The notes under the pieces are model-generated. The model did not search any database. It was not told the DNA's origin and was given only the letters and a program-made list of their open reading frames with translations. Shown here piece by piece: positions 1 to 7,542 of a stretch of 64,000 nucleotides of DNA. A program made the translations under genes and the position numbers. The stretch lies in the NCBI RefSeq assembly GCF_000196675.2, contig NC_015312.1:2790001-2854000 (forward strand), in the 5' to 3' direction. Each line of letters begins with the position of its first letter. The stretch's first letter is position 1. The DNA is from Pseudonocardia benzenivorans CB1190 (GTDB taxonomy: Bacteria; Actinomycetota; Actinomycetes; Mycobacteriales; Pseudonocardiaceae).

Positions 1-215
1 TGCTGCGACAGCGCGGCCATCGCCTGCCGTTCGCGCTCGAACCGGCCACGGGCGTCGTCGTCGCGCAGGTCGACCTCGAGGAGCTTGAGGGCCACCGGCC
101 GCCCGGTGGACAGTTGCGTGGCCTCCCACACCACGCTCGACGCGCCGCGCCCGACGACGCGGCGCAGCACGTACCCCGGTGGGACAGCGCCACCCCACGC
201 GCCCGTCCCGTTCAC
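1..215 (-). CDS. Serine/threonine protein kinase, N-terminal fragment
   Basis: Only the first about 71 residues are inside the window; the rest lies beyond the left edge. Reading leftward from a GTG at 215-213, the product has a glycine-rich ATP loop (GRGASSVVWEA, about residues 23-33) followed by the VALK segment that carries the invariant lysine of Hanks-type kinases, then a region rich in Arg and Glu as expected for the alphaC helix. A strong Shine-Dalgarno (GAGGAGG, 223-229) lies 7-8 nt upstream of the GTG and fixes the start. It is divergent from the polyphosphate kinase gene. The kinase-fold call is firm; the presence of sensor or transmembrane domains cannot be judged. Confidence 0.82.
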   Translation of the reverse strand, partial: MNGTGAWGGAVPPGYVLRRVVGRGASSVVWEATQLSTGRPVALKLLEVDLRDDDARGRFERERQAMAALSQ

Positions 216-383
216 CCCGGTTCCTCCTCGGCCGACGGCGTCGTCCCGTCTCCAGCGATGGCGTCGCGGTCGCGGGCCATCCGTTACGCGCAGTATTCCC
301 ATCGGCGCCCGATCCCCGAACCGGGCCCCCTGTCACCCGGCGAGACGACCCGCGCACGGTCGTCGTCCTGACACACTGCGTGG

Positions 384-1217
384 ATGGCGAAGCCGACGGC
401 GACCTCGAGCGAGGCGGAAGCTCCCCGCAAGCGCGTGCCGCGCAAGGCCTACGAGGGCGAGCTGCTGCGACTGCAGGGCGAGCTCGTGCAGCTGCAGGAA
501 TGGGTCCGCGACACCGGGTCGCGCATCGTGGTCGTCTTCGAGGGCCGCGACGCGGCGGGCAAGGGCGGTGCGATCAAGCGGGTCACCGAGCACCTCAACC
601 CCCGCGTCGCGCGGATCGTCGCGCTGCCCGCGCCGACGGAGCGCCAGCGCACGCAGTGGTACTTCCAGCGCTACGTCGAGCACCTGCCCGCCGCGGGCGA
701 GATCGTCCTGCTCGACCGCAGCTGGTACAACCGCGCCGGCGTCGAGCGCGTGATGGGCTTCTGCACGCCGGAGGAGTACCAGCGCTTCCTGCGGCAGTGC
801 CCGATCTTCGAGAACCTGCTCGTCGAGGACGGGATCGTGCTGCGCAAGTACTGGTTCTCGGTGAGCGACCACGAGCAGGCCCGCCGCTTCGCCGAGCGCG
901 CGTCCGACCCGCTGAAGCAGTGGAAGCTCTCCCCGATGGACCTCGAGTCGATCACCCGCTGGGACGCCTACTCCCAGGCGAAGGACGACATGCTGATCCA
1001 CACCGACACCGAGATCGCGCCGTGGTGGGTCGTCGAGGCCGAGGACAAGCGGGCGGCGCGGCTCAACATGATCCACCACCTGCTGTCGTCGATCCCGTGG
1101 GAGCCGCGGGCACGTCCGCGGCTGGCGCTGCCCGATCGGCCGGCGTCGTCGGGCTACCAGCGGCCGCCGCGCGAGATCCAGCGCAGCGTGCCCGACCATG
1201 CCGCGACGCTGAGCTGA
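384..1217 (+). CDS. ppk2: Polyphosphate kinase 2 family protein
   Basis: Product of 277 aa that transfers phosphate between polyphosphate and a nucleotide (PPK2 family, cytoplasmic). It has the PPK2 hallmarks: Walker A GRDAAGKGG near residues 54-62, the partner motif DRSWYNRAGVERVMGF near 111-126, and a basic lid segment in between. Downstream, the conserved KYWFSVS and WKLSPMD blocks of PPK2 are visible. Length matches single-domain PPK2 (about 230-300 aa). The substrate class (ADP, GDP or AMP) cannot be decided from sequence by eye. The gene ends 15 bp before the convergent LysR gene. It has no obvious functional link with the CODH genes and is transcribed alone. Confidence 0.93.
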   Translation: MAKPTATSSEAEAPRKRVPRKAYEGELLRLQGELVQLQEWVRDTGSRIVVVFEGRDAAGKGGAIKRVTEHLNPRVARIVALPAPTERQRTQWYFQRYVEHLPAAGEIVLLDRSWYNRAGVERVMGFCTPEEYQRFLRQCPIFENLLVEDGIVLRKYWFSVSDHEQARRFAERASDPLKQWKLSPMDLESITRWDAYSQAKDDMLIHTDTEIAPWWVVEAEDKRAARLNMIHHLLSSIPWEPRARPRLALPDRPASSGYQRPPREIQRSVPDHAATLS

Positions 1218-1232
1218 CGCGCTCCGGGCGAC

Positions 1233-2189
1233 TCAGCTCCAGATCGTCACGTAGACCGGCGGGCGGAACCGGGCGGGCGCGAGACCCTCGCCCGGCGCCC
1301 GCAGCAGCTTCATCGCCTCCGGGGTGCTGAGGAAGTGGCGCAACGACGACGCGGCCGCGGAGCGCCGGTCGACCGGCAGCGTCGACACGTGCCACACGAC
1401 GTCGAGCGGGGTCCCGGGCAGCTCGACGACGGTGAGCTCGCGGCGCCGGACGTGGTGCACCGCGAGGTGCGCGATGCCGGGGGCCACACCCGCGCCGCGG
1501 GCGGCGGCGTCCCAGGCGGCGGTCTGCGTCGGGAACACCGACAGGCTCGACTCGGGGATGCGGGCGGCACGCAGCAGCCGGCCGACGTCGCTGTCCGGGT
1601 CGGTCGCCGACGTCTCGACGAGCCACGGCCAGCGCGCGGGCGGGCCGGTGAACCGGGCGTCGGGAGCGGCGAGCACAACGAGGCGCGCCCGGAAGATCGG
1701 CTCGCTGACCAGCCCCATCGAGCGCTCGCCACCCAGGTGCGGCCCGAGGGCGACGTCGGCCAGGCGCTGCGAGACGAGCGCGCCCATCTCGGCGGTGGTC
1801 GCGACGCCGGAGCTGATCTCGATGGTCCCCGACGACCGCGCGCCGAACGTCTCGCCCAGAGGACCGGCGACGAACTCGACGACCGGGCTGGGCGCCACCA
1901 GCCGCAGCTGCTCGGGCGCACCCTTGGCCGAGCGCACCGCCGACTCCGCCTCCGCGCCGAGTGCCACCATCTGCGCCGCGATCGCGAGCAGTCGGGTGCC
2001 GCCCGCCGTCATCGTCATGCCGTTGCCGCTGCGCACCAGTAGCGGGTCGCCGAGGTACTTGCGCAACGCGGCCAGGGCCTGGGAGACGGCGGGCTCGCTG
2101 ACCGACAGTGCGTTGGCGGCCGCCTTGACCGACCCCAAGCGCGCCACGAGCACGAACGCGCTCAGCTGCGTCAGCGTCATGCCGGGCAT
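1233..2189 (-). CDS. LysR-family regulator, candidate CODH regulator (CutR-like)
   Basis: A 318-aa LysR-type transcriptional regulator. An N-terminal winged helix-turn-helix occupies about residues 4-65 (LTQLSAFVLVARLGSVKAAA, then SEPAVSQALAALRKYLGDPL), followed by a periplasmic-binding-protein-like effector domain. LysR proteins normally respond to a small co-inducer and bind upstream of divergent genes. In Mycobacterium sp. JC1 the LysR protein CutR is needed for CO dehydrogenase expression; the position here beside coxD/coxE suggests the same role, but that is inference. Its upstream region contains two TTAAGCG-type palindromes that recur in degenerate form between the two cox operons. An alternative start three codons downstream (ATG, residue 4) is possible. 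Confidence 0.88.
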   Translation of the reverse strand: MPGMTLTQLSAFVLVARLGSVKAAANALSVSEPAVSQALAALRKYLGDPLLVRSGNGMTMTAGGTRLLAIAAQMVALGAEAESAVRSAKGAPEQLRLVAPSPVVEFVAGPLGETFGARSSGTIEISSGVATTAEMGALVSQRLADVALGPHLGGERSMGLVSEPIFRARLVVLAAPDARFTGPPARWPWLVETSATDPDSDVGRLLRAARIPESSLSVFPTQTAAWDAAARGAGVAPGIAHLAVHHVRRRELTVVELPGTPLDVVWHVSTLPVDRRSAAASSLRHFLSTPEAMKLLRAPGEGLAPARFRPPVYVTIWS

Positions 2190-2508
2190 TCTCGACCATC
2201 GGAGGCCGCGATCGGGGCCCCGTTAAGCGATCACTTAGGAGTACATCTCGCGCGGAGGGTCGGTGCGCGAGATGCACGTGGCGGTCGTGCGGACCGCAGC
2301 CGAACGCGCTGGCACGCATCTCGGCCGTCCGCGACCCCGCGACAGAGAGCCCTGCAGGCGAGAAGCCGCCGCGATTTAAGCGAACGCTTAGCCGAGGGTG
2401 TCGCGCAGACGCCCCCGCCGCGAGACTCTGCCGAACGGCGGAGGGTGCTGCGGTGGCGCGCCGACCGGGCCACCATGAACCCTGAACCGCCGCAGGAGGA
2501 GGACGACG
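2190..2508. promoter_or_regulatory. Divergent regulatory region with two TTAAGCG palindromes
   Basis: This 319-bp gene-free stretch separates the LysR gene (leftward) from a small unknown gene (rightward). It holds two related palindromic sites: TTAAGCGATCACTTAG at 2223-2238 and TTAAGCGAACGCTTAG at 2376-2391, the second being a near-perfect inverted repeat around AACG. Similar sequence (CTAAGCGAAGCCTTAA, 12826-12841) lies between the two cox operons. The likely reading is a binding site for the adjacent LysR regulator or another cox regulator. No convincing -35/-10 pair could be assigned by eye. Confidence 0.5.
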
Positions 2509-2811
2509 ATGTCCGAGCGCGAGACACGTACCGATGACGCTCTGACCGTGCTGCGCGGAATCTGGTCGGCCACCGGCCAGACCAGCGCCGAGCTGGAGGA
2601 ACGGTTCGGCCGCAGCCCCGGCAAGGTCTGCAAGAACATGAAGAACATCGGGTTCGGCGGAATGCCCGGCGACCCGATCGACGGCGACACCAACACCCCC
2701 GTCGACGAGGACGTCCGCGCCGCCTGGCGTCGCCGCCTCGCACGCGACGGCAAGCTGCATCCACGCGGCCGCAGCGTCGGCGAGACCCTCAACTCCTGTG
2801 AGCGGCAGTAG
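2509..2811 (+). CDS. Hypothetical protein, 100 aa
   Basis: I do not recognise this protein. It is a charged, soluble-looking 100-aa product preceded by a strong ribosome site (AGGAGGAGG just upstream of the ATG). Residues 10-45 resemble a small helical bundle (LTVLRGIWSATGQTSAELEE), which might be DNA- or protein-binding, but this is only an impression. It lies directly upstream of coxD and downstream of a palindrome-rich region, so it may belong to the same transcription unit. Its last four residues and stop codon are contributed by a dispersed 40-bp palindromic repeat, so the original C-terminus may have been different. Confidence 0.55.
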   Translation: MSERETRTDDALTVLRGIWSATGQTSAELEERFGRSPGKVCKNMKNIGFGGMPGDPIDGDTNTPVDEDVRAAWRRRLARDGKLHPRGRSVGETLNSCERQ

Positions 2812-2837
2812 TCGCTATGGCGGCCATTTCCACTCAC
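2798..2837. repeat. 40-bp dispersed palindrome, copy 1 (degenerate)
   Basis: Member of the 40-bp palindromic family seen also at 5541, 6622, 36896, 58707 and 59897, with a truncated copy at 52076. It begins GTGAGCGGCAGTAGTCGCTA and ends CATTTCCACTCAC, with several mispairs between arms. It overlaps the end of the preceding gene, supplying its TAG stop codon, and precedes coxD by 29 bp. Confidence 0.75.
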
Positions 2838-2866
2838 GAGCCCACTGTTGCGAGGAGATCGTTCCG

Positions 2867-3736
2867 TTGACCCGTCCCGGCTCGGTTGCCGAGCTCACCG
2901 ATGCATTGCGCGCCACCGGCTATCTCGCCGACCGCGGCCTGGCCACCGCCGTCCACGTCGCCCTCGGCCTCGACCGGCCCGTCCTGCTGGAGGGCGAGGT
3001 CGGCGTCGGCAAGACGGAGCTGGCCAAGGCGCTCGCAGACGTGTTGGGGCGCACGCTGATCCGGCTGCAGTGCCACGAGGGGATCGACGCCGCGCAGGCC
3101 CTCTACGAGTGGGACCACGCCCGCCAGCTCATGCACATCCGCGCGCTGCAGGAAACGAACTCCTCGCCCGACGACGCCGTCGACGCCTTGTTCGGCCCGA
3201 AGTTCCTCCAGGAACGCCCGCTGCTCGCCGCCGTCCGCGCCGGTGCCGGAGCGGTGCTGCTCGTCGACGAGATCGACCGCGCCGACGACGAGTTCGAGGC
3301 GTTCCTGCTGGAGCTGCTGTCGGACTTCCAGGTGACGATCCCCGAGATCGGGACCGTCGTCGCTGATACGCCGCCGTTGGTGCTACTCACGTCGAACCGC
3401 ACCCGCGAGCTGCACGACGCCCTCAAGCGCCGCTGCCTCTACCACTGGATCGGCTACCCGTCCGCCGCCCGCGAGGTCGCGATCGTCCGGTCGCGCCGGC
3501 CCGAGGTGTCCGAGGCGCTCGCCGAGTCGGTCGTCGCGGCCGTGCACCGGCTGCGCGCCATGGACCTCGCCAAGCCCCCCGGCGTCGCCGAGACCATCGA
3601 CTGGGCCCGCACCCTCGACTTCCTGGGCGACGACCTCGACGCCGCCACCGCCGACCTCACCCTCGGCTCGGTCGTGAAGGACCACGACGACGAGGAGCTC
3701 GTCCGCACCCGGCTCGACGAGCTCACCCGCGGCTGA
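2867..3736 (+). CDS. coxD: MoxR-type AAA+ ATPase, CODH maturation protein CoxD
   Basis: MoxR-family AAA+ ATPase. Walker A is GEVGVGKTE (about residues 43-51), Walker B is VLLVDEIDRAD (about 130-140), and a sensor region (LLTSNRTRELHDALKRRCLYHW) follows. CoxD of Oligotropha assists formation of the sulfido-copper-molybdenum centre of CO dehydrogenase together with CoxE, and this gene is directly followed by the CoxE-like gene with a 1-nt gap. I place the start at the TTG at 2867 because GAGGAG (2852-2857) sits 9 nt upstream; upstream in-frame codons run through the palindromic repeat and look non-coding. The protein would then be 289 aa, normal for this family. Confidence 0.88.
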   Translation: MTRPGSVAELTDALRATGYLADRGLATAVHVALGLDRPVLLEGEVGVGKTELAKALADVLGRTLIRLQCHEGIDAAQALYEWDHARQLMHIRALQETNSSPDDAVDALFGPKFLQERPLLAAVRAGAGAVLLVDEIDRADDEFEAFLLELLSDFQVTIPEIGTVVADTPPLVLLTSNRTRELHDALKRRCLYHWIGYPSAAREVAIVRSRRPEVSEALAESVVAAVHRLRAMDLAKPPGVAETIDWARTLDFLGDDLDAATADLTLGSVVKDHDDEELVRTRLDELTRG

Positions 3737-3737
3737 G

Positions 3738-4862
3738 ATGGCCGATCTCGTCGGGCTCCTGGTCCGGTTCGCCCGCACCCTGCGCGCCGAGGGTGTCGCC
3801 ATCGGGCCCGGCGACGTCCTCACCTACTGCGCATCCGTCGCCACCCTCGATCCCACCGACCTCGTCGACCTCTACTGGGGCGGACGGATCGCGCTCGTCA
3901 CCCGGCACGAGGACGTCGAGACCTACGACCGGATCTTCGAGGAGTTCTTCCTCGGCACCGGGGTCGACGCCGGCTCCCTCCTGGAGCTGCTGCTGCGCGC
4001 CGAACCCGAGGCGGAGACGACGCTGGAGACCGTCGCGCCCGACCCCGGCGACGACGAGCGCCCCGACGAGGAGACGACGCTCGGGCTCATGGCGTCCGAC
4101 GTCGAGACCCTCTCGTCGCGGGCATTTGCCGAATGCACCGACGACGAGTTGGAGACGTTGCGGCGCATCATGTCCGGCATCCGGCTCCGACCCCCGATGC
4201 GCCGCACCCGACGCACCCGCCCCGCCCGCCGCGGCCGGCGTCCCGACCTCCGCGCCACGGTCCGTCGCTCCCTGCGCACCCACGGCGAGCTCGTCGAGCT
4301 GCGCTACCGGCGCCGCCGCGTCCGGCCCCGCCCGCTCGTGCTGATCCTCGACATCTCCGGCTCCATGGCCGACTACTCCCGCGCCATGCTGCAGTTCGCG
4401 CACTCCGCCCAGCGCGGCGCCCGGTTCCGTGTCGAGGTGTTCTGCTTCGGCACCCGGCTCACCCACCTGACGCCGTCGCTGCGCACCCGCAGCCCGGACG
4501 AGGCGCTCGCGCGCGCCGCGGACCTCGTCGTCGACTGGGAGGGCGGGACCCGCATCGGGCAGGCGATCGACGAGTTCGTCCGACGCTGGGGGCGCCGCGG
4601 GATGGCGCGGGGCGGGATCGTCGTCGTGTGTTCCGACGGGCTCGACCGCGGTGATCCCGAGCTGCTCGAGTCGGCCATGCAGAAGCTCGCGCGGCTCTGC
4701 CACCGCGTGGTGTGGACCAACCCGCACGTCGTCGCCGGAGGCAGAGGGGTGCCGCGGACCGTCGGCATGCTCGTTGCCGAGCCGTACGTCGACGTGCTGC
4801 TGTCGGGGCGTGACCTCGGGAGTCTCGACGAGCTGGCGGCGCTGCTGCCGGAGCTGGGATAG
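3738..4862 (+). CDS. coxE: VWA-domain protein CoxE
   Basis: A 374-aa protein of the VWA/CoxE family. The N-terminal half is an acidic helical region with a very basic patch near residues 153-175 (RRTRRTRPARRGRRP). The C-terminal half is the von Willebrand A domain with MIDAS motif DISGS starting at Asp205, and further TRIGQAI and VVCSDG segments typical of CoxE. CoxE works with CoxD in post-translational assembly of the CODH active site. It starts 1 nt after coxD ends, so the two are translationally coupled. The family assignment is strong; the CODH link rests on the form I cox operons a few kilobases away. Confidence 0.88.
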   Translation: MADLVGLLVRFARTLRAEGVAIGPGDVLTYCASVATLDPTDLVDLYWGGRIALVTRHEDVETYDRIFEEFFLGTGVDAGSLLELLLRAEPEAETTLETVAPDPGDDERPDEETTLGLMASDVETLSSRAFAECTDDELETLRRIMSGIRLRPPMRRTRRTRPARRGRRPDLRATVRRSLRTHGELVELRYRRRRVRPRPLVLILDISGSMADYSRAMLQFAHSAQRGARFRVEVFCFGTRLTHLTPSLRTRSPDEALARAADLVVDWEGGTRIGQAIDEFVRRWGRRGMARGGIVVVCSDGLDRGDPELLESAMQKLARLCHRVVWTNPHVVAGGRGVPRTVGMLVAEPYVDVLLSGRDLGSLDELAALLPELG

Positions 4863-4871
4863 GAGCGGGCG

Positions 4872-5159
4872 ATGCGCTGGAGTGTGGGACTCGAGGCCCA
4901 GGGCGACCGGTTGGTCACCCACGACGAGATCGTCGAGCTCGCCGACGCCGTCGCCCCGCACGGCGGCATCGCCTCGGGCATCGGCACCGACCGTTACGGC
5001 GCGCAGATCATCGTCGACGCGTCGTCGCACGACGAGGCCGTCGAACGCGGGACCGCGACCTTCCGTGCGGCCGCCGCCACCGCCGGGCTACCGGAGTTCC
5101 CGATCGTCCGTGCGGAGGCGGTGAGCGAGGCGGACGACGACCTGGCCTGGGAGGCATGA
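4872..5159 (+). CDS. Hypothetical protein, 95 aa, in coxDE operon
   Basis: Small acidic protein of 95 aa that I do not recognise. It has alternating hydrophobic residues and a probable alpha/beta fold (beginning MRWSVGLEAQGDR; later IIVDASSHDEAVERG, which resembles a ferredoxin-like beta-alpha-beta unit). No membrane segment or cysteine motif is visible. It starts 9 bp after coxE with a GGAG ribosome site overlapping the coxE stop, and its own stop overlaps the next start (ATGA at 5156), so it is co-translated with coxE and the GIY-YIG-like gene. Function unknown; an accessory role in CODH maturation is possible but unsupported. Confidence 0.65.
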   Translation: MRWSVGLEAQGDRLVTHDEIVELADAVAPHGGIASGIGTDRYGAQIIVDASSHDEAVERGTATFRAAAATAGLPEFPIVRAEAVSEADDDLAWEA

Positions 5160-5530
5160 TCCGTCTCGGCTCGTTGGCGGGCTATGCCTTCTCCGGCCCG
5201 CGGCTGCTCGCCGGCTGGGCCCCGCCCGCGGAGCCGGGCGTCTACGCGATCCTCTACAAGCCCGAACCCGAGCGGGAGCGATACGCCGTCGTCTACGTCG
5301 GCCATGCCGACGACCTCACCGCCGAGGGCCTGCCCCTGCGCCACCCCCGCGCCCACTGCTGGACCCAGCGCGCCGGCGGAAAATGGCGCCTGCACGTCGC
5401 CACGTTGTCGATCCCGGGTGGCACCCGCGGCCACCGCGAGATGGTCGCCGAGGAACTGATCTCGATGTACACCCCCCACTGCAACGCCGAACGCTACGAC
5501 GGCTCCTGGCGCGAGGAGTGGATCCTGTGA
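5156..5530 (+). CDS. GIY-YIG-like domain protein
   Basis: A 124-aa protein with features of the GIY-YIG nuclease fold: PGVYAIL (about residues 27-33) and VVYVGHADDL (about 44-53) correspond to the two signature strands, and ELISMYTPHCN near 100-110 resembles the segment with the metal-binding glutamate and terminal Asn. A conserved Arg/His-containing helix (LRHPRAHCW) lies between. It is coupled to the upstream gene by an ATGA overlap. The GIY-YIG call is by motif only; a nuclease activity and any connection to CO metabolism are not established. A palindromic repeat follows 10 bp after the stop. Confidence 0.6.
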   Translation: MIRLGSLAGYAFSGPRLLAGWAPPAEPGVYAILYKPEPERERYAVVYVGHADDLTAEGLPLRHPRAHCWTQRAGGKWRLHVATLSIPGGTRGHREMVAEELISMYTPHCNAERYDGSWREEWIL

Positions 5531-5540
5531 CCTGAAGCCT

Positions 5541-5580
5541 GTGCGCGGCGATAGTCGCTACAGCGACCAGCGCCGCGCAC
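5541..5580. repeat. 40-bp dispersed palindrome, copy 2
   Basis: Starts GTGCGCGGCGATAGTCGCTA and ends GCGCCGCGCAC; the arms pair with a few mismatches. It sits 10 bp after the stop codon of the GIY-YIG-like gene, where it could act as a transcription terminator hairpin, although no T-run follows. Confidence 0.75.
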
Positions 5581-5665
5581 GACCGCCTGTCCACATGCGG
5601 TCGCGTGCTCCACAGATCCCCCGACCGATCCCCGGAGGAGGCGATCCGCAGCCGATCGTCGTCGT

Positions 5666-6616
5666 ATGACGATCATCGACACCCCCTCGTGGCCGGCGCT
5701 GCTCGAACGCCAGCACGGCATGGCCTCACTCGCACAGCTCCGGGATTGCGGCGTCAGCTGGAGCGCAGTCGTCGCTCGGACGAAGGCGGGTCGTTGGCGC
5801 CGCCACCTTCCCCGCGTCTACGCGACCTTCACCGGTCCGCCCCCTCGCGAGGCGAGAGTCAGCGGCGCGTTGCTGTACGGCGGGGCGAGGGCCGTGCTCA
5901 GCCATCGCACCGCTGCGGAGGAGTGGGGGCTGCTCCGCCATGAGGACGGGCCGATCCACCTCACGGTCCCGTACGGCACCTCGGCCGTCTCACAGCCCGG
6001 GCTCGTCGTAGTCCACCGCTCCCGCGCCTTCGGCCACATCGTGGTCGCCTCCGACCCACCGCGAACGAGCCTGGGCGACACGGTGATCGACCTCGCGGCG
6101 GCCGAGGGGGACGTGATGGAGGCGCGCCGGACCCTCGTCGCGCTGCTGACCACCGGTCGGGTCGGACCGGACCATCTCCGACAGCGCCTCCTCGAACGTC
6201 CGCCTCGGCGCCATCGCCGTGTGCTCGCCGATGCGGTCGCGTTGGTGCGCGACGGGGTCCACTCCGCCCTCGAGGAGCTGTACGCCTCCGATGTCGAGGC
6301 GGCACACGGGCTTCCCGCCGGCCGTCGGCAGACGCCGACGTCGGTCGACGGGTTCACGCTCTACGAGGATGTGACCTACGACCATGCCGGTGCCGACGTC
6401 ACGATCCGCCTCGACGGTCGGACGCACCTCGCCGACGGGACGGCGTTCCGCGATCGCCGCCGCGACAACGCTGCGGAGCTGGCAGGCCGGGCCCGGCTCG
6501 TCTACGGCTGGAAGGACCTGTCGAGCGATCCGTGCGCGGCCGCCCGGGAGGTGGCGACGGTCCTGATCCGTCGTGGCTGGCCCGGGCGGCCGACGCGGTG
6601 CGCACGCTGCGCGTGA
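5666..6616 (+). CDS. AbiEi-like N-terminal / DUF559-type endonuclease-like protein
   Basis: A 316-aa protein of a type common in actinobacteria. The N-terminal 60 residues resemble the AbiEi antitoxin winged helix (HGMASLAQLRDCGVSWSAVVARTKAGRW followed by a basic PRVYATF segment). The C-terminal 100 residues show a Vsr/DUF559-like PD-(D/E)XK pattern: a catalytic-type Glu in HSALEELY, YEDVTYD, IRLDGRTHL, FRDRRRDN and a final RLVYGWKDL. No toxin partner is adjacent, so a toxin-antitoxin role is not supported. The ATG at 5666 lacks a close ribosome site (the nearest GGAGGAGG is about 25 nt upstream), so the start is uncertain. Confidence 0.72.
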   Translation: MTIIDTPSWPALLERQHGMASLAQLRDCGVSWSAVVARTKAGRWRRHLPRVYATFTGPPPREARVSGALLYGGARAVLSHRTAAEEWGLLRHEDGPIHLTVPYGTSAVSQPGLVVVHRSRAFGHIVVASDPPRTSLGDTVIDLAAAEGDVMEARRTLVALLTTGRVGPDHLRQRLLERPPRRHRRVLADAVALVRDGVHSALEELYASDVEAAHGLPAGRRQTPTSVDGFTLYEDVTYDHAGADVTIRLDGRTHLADGTAFRDRRRDNAAELAGRARLVYGWKDLSSDPCAAAREVATVLIRRGWPGRPTRCARCA

Positions 6617-6621
6617 GGGTC

Positions 6622-6661
6622 GTGAGTGGCGATGGTCGCCATGGCGACCATCGCCACTCAC
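6622..6661. repeat. 40-bp dispersed palindrome, copy 3 (perfect)
   Basis: A perfect 40-bp palindrome: the left half is GTGAGTGGCGATGGTCGCCA and the right half is its exact reverse complement. It lies between two convergent genes (stops at 6616 and 6658) and its right arm contains the TGA stop codon of the leftward small membrane protein gene. The position suits a bidirectional terminator, but the same element occurs in non-terminator positions elsewhere. Confidence 0.85.
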
Positions 6662-6999
6662 AGGGTTTTCAGGCCCACCCCGTCGAAGAGGCGTGAGCGG
6701 CGGTGGCCCGAGGCGGGGACCGCCACCTCCGGGCGGGTCGGGTTGGGGGACGCCTTGCGCACGATCTGCTCCGCGAAGCCGTAGAGCAGGGGGAGGGCGC
6801 CGGCGACGGTGCCGCCCGAGCGGTTGATGTGCTCGACGCCCGGGCCGATGAGGGCGGCGTCCCGGTTGACCTGCTGGACGCTCTCCTCGCAGGTCTCCAG
6901 GTTCGTCGCGATCCCGGTGAGCAGCGTGCCCACCCAGAACAGGTAGAACGCCAGCCCCGCGATGAGCAGCGCGATCACCACGACGGTCAGGACGATCAT
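6658..6999 (-). CDS. Single-span membrane protein 5 of the coxG-linked module
   Basis: Last gene of the leftward cox operon, 113 aa. Residues 1-27 are one strongly hydrophobic membrane helix (VVVIALLIAGLAFYLFWVG), followed by an amphipathic stretch (about 28-60: LTGIATNLETCEESVQQVN), a Gly/Ala-rich region and a basic tail. The start is the ATG at 6999, overlapping the stop of the preceding gene (ATGA). The layout, membrane helix then heptad-like helix, is shared by the four genes before it. It has one cysteine (CEES), and I see no metal or cofactor motif. I do not recognise the family; a DUF948-like arrangement is the nearest impression. Confidence 0.72.
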   Translation of the reverse strand: MIVLTVVVIALLIAGLAFYLFWVGTLLTGIATNLETCEESVQQVNRDAALIGPGVEHINRSGGTVAGALPLLYGFAEQIVRKASPNPTRPEVAVPASGHRRSRLFDGVGLKTL

Positions 7000-7295
7000 C
7001 GTGACGCTCCGTTCGTAGCGGCGGCGGGGGTCGGGATCGACGGCAGCACCCGGCCCAGGAATAGGTGGTGCTGCAGGCCCTCGGCGAGGACGCGGTCGAC
7101 GGCGTCGCCGGTGGGGTCGATCAGCGCGGTCGACGCCGTGTTGGCCGTGACCTGCTCCAGCGTCGACCTGATCTGACCGACACGGCGGTCGATGGTCTTC
7201 ACCAGCTGCACGAGCACCTGCAGCAGGACTGCGACGACGATGACGACGACGAACCCGGCGATGATCGCGATCCACCAGGCGGTGGTGTCCGACAT
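6996..7295 (-). CDS. Single-span membrane protein 4 of the coxG-linked module
   Basis: Product of 99 aa with a short N-terminus (MSDTTAWW), a membrane helix at about residues 7-30 (IIAGFVVVIVVAVLLQVLV) and then an amphipathic helix with regular hydrophobic spacing (VKTIDRRVGQIRSTLEQV) ending at ANTAS. The C-terminus is proline/alanine rich. A GGGAGG ribosome site precedes the ATG, and only 1 nt separates it from the previous gene. Function unknown. It looks like a paralogue of its neighbours and may form a hetero-oligomeric membrane assembly with them. Confidence 0.72.
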   Translation of the reverse strand: MSDTTAWWIAIIAGFVVVIVVAVLLQVLVQLVKTIDRRVGQIRSTLEQVTANTASTALIDPTGDAVDRVLAEGLQHHLFLGRVLPSIPTPAAATNGASR

Positions 7296-7296
7296 G

Positions 7297-7539
7297 TCAG
7301 CCTCCCAGCCTGGCGCGCCCGCGGGCGAGGCCCGCGGTGATGGTGTCGGCGAAGTCGATCGTCTCCGCCAGTGCGGCGAGCGGGCGGGTGTTGACCTCCG
7401 CCTTCTGCAGTCCCTCGTTGATCGACTGTGCCTGGCGGCCGATCCGCGCCGCGAGTACCAGGATCGGCACCACCAGCGCGACGACGACCAGCACGACGAC
7501 GATGCCGATCGCGAACCCCACGATCCATCCTGTGCTCAT
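7297..7539 (-). CDS. Single-span membrane protein 3 of the coxG-linked module
   Basis: An 80-aa protein whose residues 5-31 form one long membrane helix (IVGFAIGIVVVLVVVALVV), followed by ARIGRQAQSINEGLQKAEVNTRPLA, an amphipathic helix ending in an NTxPL-like turn that has counterparts in the neighbouring small proteins. The tail is Arg/Gly rich. It starts 3 nt after the preceding gene ends. No catalytic motif is visible and I do not recognise a family. Confidence 0.72.
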   Translation of the reverse strand: MSTGWIVGFAIGIVVVLVVVALVVPILVLAARIGRQAQSINEGLQKAEVNTRPLAALAETIDFADTITAGLARGRARLGG

Positions 7540-7542
7540 CGG

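Noticed and set aside
5666..6616. AbiEi-type toxin-antitoxin system
   Set aside because: Only the AbiEi-like N-terminal domain is present; no AbiEii nucleotidyltransferase toxin gene is adjacent, and the C-terminus looks like a DUF559-type nuclease.
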